Source of the DNA: Lichenicoccus sp964247695
Lineage (GTDB): Bacteria; Pseudomonadota; Alphaproteobacteria; Acetobacterales; Acetobacteraceae
Direction: 5' to 3'
Length of the DNA: 64,000 bases
Assembly (NCBI GenBank): GCA_964247695.1
Contig: CAXTVI010000006.1
Location: forward strand, 50,062 to 114,061
The notes under the pieces were generated by a model. The model made no database searches. It saw only the letters and a list, made by a program, of their open reading frames with translations, and had not been told where the DNA came from. Of the stretch, positions 1-6,939 are shown one piece after another (within the stretch, counting starts at the first letter, position 1; each line of letters starts with the position of its first letter). The position numbers were made by a program, and so were the translations under genes.

Positions 1-1
1 C

Positions 2-436
2 CTGAGCCTGCCGGCAATCGGCCTGCTGGGGGGCTGCAAGCTGGTCGACCAGCGCACCTTCGACCGCAATGCCGGCCGCAAGCCGGTGGCGCATGCGCCG
101 GTGGTGGCCAAGGCCGGGCCGCCGCCGGTGCCGCCGCTGCTGGTGGTGCCGACCCGGGAGCCGCCGGAGGACTGGCAACCGCGCCTGAATGCCGCGGTGC
201 ACGAGGCGCTCGCCCGCAAGCCGAACGTGCTGTTCACCGTGCAGAGCGTCGCCCGGGCCGAGCCGGGCTCGGATGCGCAGGCGCAGGCGACGGCGCTGCG
301 GGCGGTGATCGACAGCGAGGGCAGGGCAGTGGCGCAGGCCATCACCGCCGATGGCGCCTCCGCCGTGCAGGTCGAGATGAGCGCACTCGTCGATCCGGCC
401 GCGAAGGACGCCGAGGTCCGGGTGTTCGTCAGGTGA
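2..436 (+). CDS. Lipoprotein, 5' end outside window
   Basis: The open frame runs in from the window edge, so the true start is missing. The first visible residues form the end of a lipoprotein signal peptide with the lipobox LLGGC; the Cys codon is at 35-37. The mature part is about 133 residues, Pro/Ala-rich at first, then a compact region ending at the TGA at 434-436. An internal GTG at 86 is in frame, but starting there would discard the lipobox. No family was recognised. It is probably an outer- or inner-membrane-anchored periplasmic protein. It lies 38 bp before a methyltransferase gene on the same strand. Confidence 0.6.
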   Translation: MSLPAIGLLGGCKLVDQRTFDRNAGRKPVAHAPVVAKAGPPPVPPLLVVPTREPPEDWQPRLNAAVHEALARKPNVLFTVQSVARAEPGSDAQAQATALRAVIDSEGRAVAQAITADGASAVQVEMSALVDPAAKDAEVRVFVR

Positions 437-484
437 GCCTGGTCCGGTGAGCCCGGTCGGATGAGCCCGGTCGCATGAGCCTGG
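434..484 (+). repeat. 14-bp tandem repeat across a stop-start junction
   Basis: Units begin at 434, 448, 462 and 476 and share the core TGAGCCYGG. The first repeat contains the stop codon of the upstream lipoprotein gene. The A ending unit 3 plus the TG opening unit 4 make the ATG of the methyltransferase at 475. The unit is not a multiple of three, so each added copy would shift the reading frame. Confidence 0.75.
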
Positions 485-1437
485 CGGCTCCGGCCGGGCT
501 TCCGCGCAACGCGGCTTTGCTATCCGGCCTCGACCTCGCGCGCCTGCAGGGGGTGGAGGTCGGCCCGCTCGACCGCCCGGTGGTGACGCCGGCGCAAGGA
601 CGCATCCTCTATGTCGACCATTTCGGGACCGACTCGCTGCGCACCAAGTATGCCGGTGATCCCGGGGTGCGAACGGAGGCGCTGGCTCCCATCGGCCATG
701 TCTGGGACCAAGGGGGCCCAGGATTGGACGGATGGTGCGAGGCGCACGGCCCGGTCGACTACATCGTGGCCTCGCATGTTGCCGAGCATGTCCCCGACCT
801 GATCGGCTGGCTGCGCGCGCTCGCGCGGGCGCTGTCGCCTGATGGCGAGATCAGGCTCGTGCTGCCCGACCGGCGCTTCTGCTTCGACCATCACCGCGCC
901 GAGAGCCGGCTGTCGGATCTGCTGGCGGCCGATGTCGCCGGCTGCGTGCGGCCGCCACCGGCGCGTGTCGCCGACCAGTTCCTGAATGTCGTGACGGTGG
1001 ACCTGGCGGCCCTCTGGCGCGGCGAGCGTCCCGCGTCGCCCGAAATCGATGCCGGGCGTTATCGTTGGGCAGAGGCGACCTGCCGGGCCTCGATGGCGGA
1101 CGGCGCCTACGAGGACGTGCATTGCTGGGTGGTGACGCCCGGTCGCTTCTGCCTGCTGCTCGCCGACCTCGCGGAGTTCGGCGTGCTTGGCCTGCGCTGC
1201 AGCCTGTTCCGCGATACCCAGCCGGGCGAGGAGGACTTCATCGTCGGGCTGGCGCCCTGCAACGACCGCACCCCGGCGGCATCAAGTTGGCGGAAGGCGG
1301 CGGCACTGGCGGTCTCGGCGCCCCGCTCCGTGGCCACCGTCTCCCGGGCATACCGGCTCGGCAAACGGCTGGGCCGCTCGCTTCCGCCGTCGCTGCGCCG
1401 CCTGCTTGCCGGAATGGCGGACGGCGTGGGCGGATAG
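475..1437 (+). CDS. SAM-dependent methyltransferase domain protein
   Basis: A 320-residue soluble protein. The middle carries a class I methyltransferase-like segment: a DYIVASHVAEHVPD stretch (motif-II-like, near residues 96-109) followed by a strand/helix containing GEIRLVLPDRRFCFD. That LPDRRF-type motif is common in methyltransferases of cell-surface polysaccharide clusters. The N-terminal GxGxG motif is not obvious, so the cofactor-binding loop may be divergent. The C-terminus is basic and Arg-rich. The ATG at 475 is the first usable start after the repeat. The substrate is unknown and no polysaccharide cluster is visible in the window. Confidence 0.6.
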   Translation: MSLAAPAGLPRNAALLSGLDLARLQGVEVGPLDRPVVTPAQGRILYVDHFGTDSLRTKYAGDPGVRTEALAPIGHVWDQGGPGLDGWCEAHGPVDYIVASHVAEHVPDLIGWLRALARALSPDGEIRLVLPDRRFCFDHHRAESRLSDLLAADVAGCVRPPPARVADQFLNVVTVDLAALWRGERPASPEIDAGRYRWAEATCRASMADGAYEDVHCWVVTPGRFCLLLADLAEFGVLGLRCSLFRDTQPGEEDFIVGLAPCNDRTPAASSWRKAAALAVSAPRSVATVSRAYRLGKRLGRSLPPSLRRLLAGMADGVGG

Positions 1438-1438
1438 C

Positions 1439-2404
1439 CTACTGACGCAGCGGCGACGGGCCGAGCTCGTCCATCAGCTGGCCCATGCGGGCATAGGCGT
1501 TGTTGCGGTAGGCGATCAGGCCGGCGAGCTGCTCCGGGGTGAACTTGCCGGTCAGGCCCTCGCCGCTCTTGGTGCCGAACTTGCCCTCCGCCACCAGCGT
1601 CTTCAGGATTTCCGGCGTCGCCAGGCGGTCGCCGAACGCATCCTCGAAGGTCTTGAAACAGTTCGCATAGACATCGAGCCCGGCCATGTCGGCGATCGCG
1701 AACGGACCGAAAAAGGCGAGCCGGAAGCCGAACGTGGTGGACACGATGGTGTCGACGTCCTCGGGCGATGCGATGCCCTCCTCGACGATCGACATCGCCT
1801 CCTTGAGCAGCACGTACTGCAGCCGGTTGAGCACGAAGCCGGGCGTGTCGGCGACCTCGGCACCCCGGCGCTTGGCACGCGCCAGCATGTCCTTCACCAC
1901 CGGCACGACGGCCGGGTCGGTCGCCTTGCCGGAGACCAGCTCGACGCCCGGTATGAACGGCGCGGGGTTGCTGAAATGCACCGTCAGGAAGCGCTCGGGA
2001 TGGGTCACGGCGGGGGCCAGCGTATGCACCGGCAGCGTCGAGGTGTTGGTGCCGATGATCGCGTCCGTGCGCGCCGCCGCGCAGATGCGCTTCAGCACCT
2101 CGTGCTTGATCGCCGGGATTTCCGGCACCGCCTCCTCGATGAAATCCACCCCGGCGACGGCTTCCTCGATCGACTCCGCCGCCTTCAGGTTGGCGCGGAT
2201 GGTCTCGGTGGCCCCCTTGGGGAACAGACCCTGCTCCTCGAACTGCGCGCTCTCCTTGAGCAGGCGCTCGAGCGAGGCGTGCGTCGCCGGCGCCGAGACG
2301 TCGGCGAGCGTCACCTGCATGCCGGCGAGGGCCAGCGACTGCGCGATGCCGCCCCCCATGTAGCCGGCCCCGACCACGGCGACGGTATGGATCTTTTCAA
2401 TCAT
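1439..2404 (-). CDS. 3-hydroxyacyl-CoA dehydrogenase family NAD-dependent sugar-acid dehydrogenase (putative)
   Basis: A 321-residue protein of the 3-hydroxyacyl-CoA dehydrogenase/lambda-crystallin fold. Visible features are the Rossmann motif GAGYMGGG at residues 12-19, the TNTSTLP strand, and the HFSNPAPF active-site region with His143, followed by the alpha-helical C-terminal domain. The family includes fatty-acid enzymes and L-gulonate 3-dehydrogenase. The setting has no thiolase, no crotonase and no fused domains. It is the last gene of an operon with a ketose kinase and TIM-like isomerase, which favours oxidation of a sugar acid at C3. The ATG at 2404 overlaps the end of the isomerase gene by 8 bp; an upstream in-frame ATG at 2431 lies inside that gene and is less likely. 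The substrate is inferred. Confidence 0.7.
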   Translation of the reverse strand: MIEKIHTVAVVGAGYMGGGIAQSLALAGMQVTLADVSAPATHASLERLLKESAQFEEQGLFPKGATETIRANLKAAESIEEAVAGVDFIEEAVPEIPAIKHEVLKRICAAARTDAIIGTNTSTLPVHTLAPAVTHPERFLTVHFSNPAPFIPGVELVSGKATDPAVVPVVKDMLARAKRRGAEVADTPGFVLNRLQYVLLKEAMSIVEEGIASPEDVDTIVSTTFGFRLAFFGPFAIADMAGLDVYANCFKTFEDAFGDRLATPEILKTLVAEGKFGTKSGEGLTGKFTPEQLAGLIAYRNNAYARMGQLMDELGPSPLRQ

Positions 2405-3170
2405 GGTCTGCCTCTTTCGATTTGGCGGCAATGGAACCGGCTTCCGCGAGTACCGTCTTCAAGGCGTCGATATCGTGTGCGAAACGGCCGAGGAACAGCC
2501 CGTCGACCGCATCTTCGAGGGTGCCGAGCAGGCCGGGGCCGGCGCTGCCGCCATAGATCAGGCGGGCGCCGGAATTTGGTTCGAGATGTCGGCGCAGGCC
2601 CCGCGCCACGGCACGGATGTAGGGGGCCGCGGCGGGACGCGGCGCTCCGATTGCCCAGACCGGCTCGTAGGCGATGACGATCTCGCTGTCGGCCGGGATG
2701 CCTTCCAGCGCCGCGTCGATCTGCAGGGCGCAGGCCGCGACCGCGGCTTCCGGCTCGCCCTCGACCACTTCGCCGACGCACAGCACCGGCACCAGCCCGG
2801 CGCGAACGCTGGCCTTCACCTTCAGCGCCACATCGGCGTCGGTCTCGCCGAACAGGGCGCGCCGCTCCGCATGGCCGATCTCGACATAGCGGCAACCGGC
2901 TTCTGCCAGCATCGGCGCCGACACCTCGCCGGTATAGGCGCCGGCATCCTCCCAGAACACGTCCTGCGCGCCGACCGAGACCCCGGTGCCGTCTAGCGCG
3001 AGGACGGCATCGGCGATCGACAGGAAGCTCGGGATCACGAACAACCCGACCGGCGCCGGTGGGGCTGCGCGCACCATGCTGGCGAGATCCGTCATCCAGG
3101 TCCGCGTGCGGGCCAGCCCCATGTACATCTTGAGGCTGACGCCGATGAGCGCCCGCGCTTGAGCTACCAC
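2397..3170 (-). CDS. Triosephosphate-isomerase-like tetrulose-phosphate isomerase (LerI/EryH-like)
   Basis: A 257-residue TIM barrel with the triosephosphate isomerase catalytic set: Lys14 in SLKMYMG, His100 in EIGHAERR and Glu169 in AYEPVWAIG. It departs from housekeeping TpiA in two ways. The start has SLKM instead of NWKMN. The phosphate-gripping loop 6 after YEPVWAIG reads APRPAAAP instead of the usual TGKTA-type loop. Such variants are known for isomerases acting on erythrulose phosphate (LerI, EryH). It starts with GTG 3 bp after the kinase stop, so it is probably translationally coupled to it. The role inferred from context is conversion of L-erythrulose 1-phosphate to D-erythrulose 4-phosphate; a plain TpiA paralogue is the alternative. 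Confidence 0.75.
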   Translation of the reverse strand: MVAQARALIGVSLKMYMGLARTRTWMTDLASMVRAAPPAPVGLFVIPSFLSIADAVLALDGTGVSVGAQDVFWEDAGAYTGEVSAPMLAEAGCRYVEIGHAERRALFGETDADVALKVKASVRAGLVPVLCVGEVVEGEPEAAVAACALQIDAALEGIPADSEIVIAYEPVWAIGAPRPAAAPYIRAVARGLRRHLEPNSGARLIYGGSAGPGLLGTLEDAVDGLFLGRFAHDIDALKTVLAEAGSIAAKSKEADHD

Positions 3171-3173
3171 GAG

Positions 3174-4883
3174 TCAGCCATCCAGCCGGTCCAGCACCGA
3201 CCGCGCCGCCATGGCGAGCGAGATCGCGCCGGCGTCTGGATGTCCCTTCGAACGCTCCGCCAGCGGCCGCGCGCGTCCGAGCCGTGGCACCAGGTCGGCG
3301 GTCTGCTTCGCCGCCTCGGTCGCGGCGTCGGCGGCAGCGTTCCAGGCGTCACGGACCGTGCCGCCCTGAGAGACTGCCGCCTCCAGCGTGCGGACGAACG
3401 GGTCGAGCGCATCCACCAGCGTCTTGTCGCCCGGCTTGGCGCCGCCGAGACGGGTTATCGCGGCCAGCGCCGCGGTCGCGCCGGCCGCCAGCCGCGTCGC
3501 ATCGATTCCAGCCTCGTCACTGAGCTCCTGGCTCCAGGAACGCAGCCCGACACCCCAGATGGCGCCGGAGGTGCCTCCGGCGCGATCCGCCCAGGCGTCG
3601 GCCGCGGCCGCCAGCACGCTGGCGGCACCGGCGCCCGCGTCGGCCGCTTCCTTCGCCGCCGCGGCAGCGGCGGCGGAACCGCGCGCCATGCCCTGGCCGT
3701 GATCACCGTCGCCGGCCTGCGCGTCGATCCGGCCGAGCTCGGGCTCGGCGTCGCGCAGGATGTCCGCGAGATGCGACAGCACGCCTGCGATGCAGCGTCC
3801 GCCGGCCTGTCCCTCCGGCGAGGCCTGCGGCCAGCTCTGCGCTGCCGTTACCGTCTCGGCCAAGGCCGGCGCCGGTTCCGCCTTGATTGTGGCGCCCCGA
3901 CGCAGCACGGCGGAATCGCAGGGCGCCAGCCAGCAGGTCTCGAGGTCTGCATCGAGCCAGGTGAGGGTGAGCGAGCAGCCCTCCATGTCCAGGCTGGTCA
4001 CGAACTCGCCAACCTCGGGCGCAACGACCGTCAGGCCGGCCTCCCGCAGCAGGTCCGAGACCGAGGCCCACAGCACGAACAGCTCCTCGTACTTGGTGCT
4101 GCCAAGGCCGTTCAGGATCGCCGCCACCCGGGACCCGCCTTCTGCCGGCGCTTCCGACAGCAGCCGGTCCACCAGCAGTTTCGCAAGGTCTGCCGCCGGC
4201 ATGATCGGCAACTCGTCGATGCCGGGCTCGCCATGGATGCCAAGCCCGATCGCCATACGACCCTCGGGCACGGAAAACAGCGGCTGCTTCGCCCCCGGCA
4301 GGGTGCAGCCGCCGAAGGCCACTCCGAATGAACGCGTGCGCGCATTGGCGAGACGCGCGATGCGCTCGACCTCGTCGAGAGGCTGGCCGGCTTCCGCCGC
4401 CGCTCCCGCGATCTTGAACACCGCAAGGTCGCCGGCGACGCCACGCCTCCGCTCATGCTCGGAAGCGGGCGCGCTGGCGACGTCGTCGCTGACCGCCAGC
4501 ACCCGCACGTCGAAGCCGTCCCCGCGCAGCCGTTCGGCGGCGAGGCCGAAATTCAGCACGTCGCCGGCATAGTTGCCGAAACCCAGCAGGATGCCGCCGC
4601 CGCGATGCGCGCGCGCGCCGATGTCGCGGATCGCGCGCGTCGAAGGCGAGGCGAATACGTCGCCGGCAACCGCGGCGTCGGCCAGGCCCGGACCGACATA
4701 GCCGGCAAAGGCCGGGTAGTGGCCGCTGCCGCCGCCGATCACCAGCGCGACCTTGCCCTCCGGTGTCGCGGTCGAGCGCTCAACGCCGTCCGGCACCGCG
4801 CGCACGAACTGCGCAAACACGTCGCAATAGCCGGCGAGAGCCGTCGCCGCGAACGCGGTCGGCTCGTCATGCAGGTGGGTCAT
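3174..4883 (-). CDS. Fused DhaK-DhaL dihydroxyacetone/erythrulose kinase (LerK-like)
   Basis: A 569-residue ATP-dependent ketose kinase with both domains in one chain. The DhaK domain (about residues 1-335) holds GGGSGHYPAF at 50-59, GNYAGDVLNFGLA at 103-115 and the substrate-binding His217 in GIHGEPGI. The DhaL nucleotide domain (about 365-569) carries the Mg-binding AGDGDHG near 390-396 and GGTSGAIWG. This is the usual size of single-chain dihydroxyacetone kinases; L-erythrulose 1-kinase (LerK) belongs to the same family. It lies between an OiaC-like gene (27 bp upstream) and a TIM-like isomerase (3 bp downstream). That matches the L-erythrulose branch of apionate catabolism and argues for a C4 rather than a C3 ketose. 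Substrate choice cannot be read from sequence alone. Confidence 0.85.
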   Translation of the reverse strand: MTHLHDEPTAFAATALAGYCDVFAQFVRAVPDGVERSTATPEGKVALVIGGGSGHYPAFAGYVGPGLADAAVAGDVFASPSTRAIRDIGARAHRGGGILLGFGNYAGDVLNFGLAAERLRGDGFDVRVLAVSDDVASAPASEHERRRGVAGDLAVFKIAGAAAEAGQPLDEVERIARLANARTRSFGVAFGGCTLPGAKQPLFSVPEGRMAIGLGIHGEPGIDELPIMPAADLAKLLVDRLLSEAPAEGGSRVAAILNGLGSTKYEELFVLWASVSDLLREAGLTVVAPEVGEFVTSLDMEGCSLTLTWLDADLETCWLAPCDSAVLRRGATIKAEPAPALAETVTAAQSWPQASPEGQAGGRCIAGVLSHLADILRDAEPELGRIDAQAGDGDHGQGMARGSAAAAAAAKEAADAGAGAASVLAAAADAWADRAGGTSGAIWGVGLRSWSQELSDEAGIDATRLAAGATAALAAITRLGGAKPGDKTLVDALDPFVRTLEAAVSQGGTVRDAWNAAADAATEAAKQTADLVPRLGRARPLAERSKGHPDAGAISLAMAARSVLDRLDG

Positions 4884-4910
4884 GGCCCGGCTCCCGTCAG
4901 GTCGCGATGA

Positions 4911-5870
4911 TCAGGCCGGAGCAATCGACTTCGGCAGGATGCGGCGCAGGTATTCGCGGTTGGTGGCGCAGACGCTGAGACCGTCGCCGCCGTAATGCTC
5001 CAGGCAGAACGCGCCACGGAAGCCATGCCCGATGGCCTGCTTGACGGCGACCCGGTAGCTGATCAGGCCCAGTTCCAGCGGCGCCGGCGAGGTGGCGATG
5101 AAGCCGTCCGCCTCGACCTCGTCACGGAAATAGTTCTTGGCGTGCCAGTATTTCACATACGGCATGGTCTTCTCGACCATCGACTGCCAGCGCTCCATCG
5201 GGCGGTGCAGCCGGATCAGGTTGCCGATGTCCGGATTAAGCCCCACCGCCGGATGATTGATGTCGTGAAGGAACTTCACCGCGCCGTCGGCCGAGCCGAC
5301 ATAGGTGTCCTCGTACATCTCGAGCGCGATGTCGACACCGACGCTCTCGGCATGCTTTCCGAGTTCCTGGTAGCCCTCGACGGCGCGCTTGTAGGTCGCC
5401 GGATCGTCCGGGTTCCTGACCCCGTCCACGGTCCAGAACCACGTCACCTTCTTCTGCGCGTCGGTCAGCGGCCCGAACAGCCCGAAGCTGACATGCTTCG
5501 CGCCGATCTCGGCGGCGACGTCGAGCAGGCGGTGGCTGTATTCGAGATAGGCCGGGCCGTGCTCGGGGTCGATGATGCTGCGCCGCGCGGTGGAGATCGC
5601 CGGGATCGTCAGGCCGTGATCCTTCAGCACGTCGAGGAATTCGCGGCGGCGGACGGGAGTCAGGTCGGCGATCCGGATCCAGCTATCGGTCGGGTCGATC
5701 TCGGTGAAGCCGGCGCCGCTGACGTCCGACACGGTCTCGGACCACTGCTCGGCGGACTGGTCCTGCACCGAGCTGCCATCCGGCAGGATGTTGGCGTACT
5801 GGATCATCGCGGCCGCAATCGGCCAGTTCAGGTTGGTGAGCGTTCGAGACGTGTCTGATGGCATCGTCAT
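4911..5870 (-). CDS. Xylose-isomerase-like TIM barrel protein, OiaC-like
   Basis: A 319-residue sugar-phosphate isomerase/epimerase-type (AP endonuclease 2 fold) protein. The expected metal ligands are visible in order: Glu in ALEMYED, Asp in GLNPDIGN, His in KYWHAKNY and Glu in FCLEHYGGDG. 3-oxo-isoapionate decarboxylase (OiaC) is in this fold and is found with LerK and LerI, the same partners as here. Decarboxylation of a 3-keto sugar acid to a tetrulose is therefore a reasonable role, though isomerase or epimerase activity cannot be excluded. It is the first gene of the four-gene operon 5870-1439. A clear GGGAGGATC Shine-Dalgarno precedes the ATG, and the gene has its own upstream control region. 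Confidence 0.6.
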   Translation of the reverse strand: MTMPSDTSRTLTNLNWPIAAAMIQYANILPDGSSVQDQSAEQWSETVSDVSGAGFTEIDPTDSWIRIADLTPVRRREFLDVLKDHGLTIPAISTARRSIIDPEHGPAYLEYSHRLLDVAAEIGAKHVSFGLFGPLTDAQKKVTWFWTVDGVRNPDDPATYKRAVEGYQELGKHAESVGVDIALEMYEDTYVGSADGAVKFLHDINHPAVGLNPDIGNLIRLHRPMERWQSMVEKTMPYVKYWHAKNYFRDEVEADGFIATSPAPLELGLISYRVAVKQAIGHGFRGAFCLEHYGGDGLSVCATNREYLRRILPKSIAPA

Positions 5871-5940
5871 GATCCTCCCGAGTTCAGGTTGCGGCTCGCA
5901 TCTCGTTCCGGACTGGATGCACCGGCAGGCAAGGCGGTTG

Positions 5941-5980
5941 GTCTAGACAGCGCTACCATAACCGTCCAATCACGATTGCG
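5941..5980 (-). promoter_or_regulatory. Candidate promoter/operator of the tetrulose operon
   Basis: The segment between the upstream terminator and the OiaC-like gene contains two palindromes: GTCTAGAC at 5941-5948 and CAATCACGATTG at 5967-5978. Read on the minus strand, TTGGAC followed 16 nt later by TCTAGA could serve as -35 and -10, so the GTCTAGAC palindrome would cover the -10. Palindromes placed like this often bind GntR- or LacI-type sugar regulators. No regulator gene lies in the cluster, so the assignment is inference. Confidence 0.35.
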
Positions 5981-6014
5981 GTCCGACCCATACCCAGGCT
6001 GGTATGGCTCGGAC
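5981..6014 (-). terminator. Strong hairpin after the DHDPS-family gene
   Basis: GTCCGA (5981-5986) pairs with TCGGAC (6009-6014) and CCATACC (5988-5994) pairs with GGTATGG (6001-6007), with one C/C mismatch between them and a 6-nt loop. The stem begins at the TAG stop of the DHDPS-family gene. It probably ends the uxaA-DHDPS transcript and separates it from the tetrulose operon. There is no long T-run, which is normal in GC-rich bacteria. Confidence 0.7.
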
Positions 6015-6937
6015 TACCGGCCCCAGCGCAGCACCAGCGGATCCAGCCGCCGGGCGATCTCGATCAGGCCGGCTCGGGTGTCGGGATGCAGTGGCAGCAG
6101 CGGCGGGCGCGGCGCGTCACAGGCGATCACGCCGCCCTCGCGCATCAGCGCCTTGGCTGCCAGCAGGCCGCATTGCCGGTTCTCGTAGTTGATCAGCGGC
6201 AGCCAGCGCTCATAGCCGGCGATGGCCGCGTCGCGGCGCCCGGCCAGGAAGTCATGCACGATGGCGCCGATCGCGTCCGGAAACCCACCGCCGGTCATGC
6301 TGCCGGTGGCCCCGGCATCGAGGTCGGCGAGCAAGGTGATCGCCTCCTCGCCGTCCCACGGCCCCACGATCGCATCGCCGCCAAGTGCCACCAGCTCGCG
6401 CAGCTTGGACGCCGCCTGCGCCGTCTCGATCTTGAAGTAGGACACGTTGCGTATGTCGCGCGCCATGCGGGCGAGCAGCGACGCCGGCAGGGCGGTGCCG
6501 CTGACGGGCGCGTCCTGGATCATGATCGGGATGTCGATTGACTCCGACACCACCCGGAAGAACGCCTCGATGCCGGCTTCCGGCACCCGGATGGTGGCGC
6601 CGTGATAAGGCGGCATCACCATCACCATCGCGGCCCCCAGCGCCTGCGCCTCGCGCGACCGCTCGGCGCAGATCCGTGAGGAGAAATGCGTCGTGGTGAC
6701 GATCACCGGGACCCGTCCACGTACATGCTCGAGGATGCTGCGTGTCAGCAGCCCCCGCTCGTCGTCGGAGAGCACGAACTGCTCGGAGAAGTTGGCGAGG
6801 ATGCAGAGCCCGTCGGAACCCGCGTCGATCATGAAGTCGGTGCAGCGGCGCTGCCCGTCGAGATCGAGCCCGCCCGCATCGTCGAAGATGGTCGGCATGA
6901 CCGGGAAGACGCCGCGATAGGCGGGCGTGGCAGCCAT
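6014..6937 (-). CDS. DHDPS/NAL-family lyase or 2-keto-3-deoxy sugar-acid dehydratase
   Basis: A 307-residue class I aldolase-superfamily protein (DapA fold). The Schiff-base lysine is Lys169 in VSYFKIET. The phosphate/carboxylate loop of true DapA is not conserved. The usual catalytic Tyr motif (YNxP) is replaced by IQDAPVSG, with Asp142 at that place, as in relatives annotated as keto-deoxy-sugar-acid dehydratases. It is therefore unlikely to make dihydrodipicolinate. It starts 2 bp after the UxaA-like dehydratase gene, so it is expected to act on that enzyme's 2-keto-3-deoxy product. I chose the ATG at 6937 over an in-frame ATG at 6964 because the latter lies inside the upstream gene. Confidence 0.75.
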   Translation of the reverse strand: MAATPAYRGVFPVMPTIFDDAGGLDLDGQRRCTDFMIDAGSDGLCILANFSEQFVLSDDERGLLTRSILEHVRGRVPVIVTTTHFSSRICAERSREAQALGAAMVMVMPPYHGATIRVPEAGIEAFFRVVSESIDIPIMIQDAPVSGTALPASLLARMARDIRNVSYFKIETAQAASKLRELVALGGDAIVGPWDGEEAITLLADLDAGATGSMTGGGFPDAIGAIVHDFLAGRRDAAIAGYERWLPLINYENRQCGLLAAKALMREGGVIACDAPRPPLLPLHPDTRAGLIEIARRLDPLVLRWGR

Positions 6938-6939
6938 GG

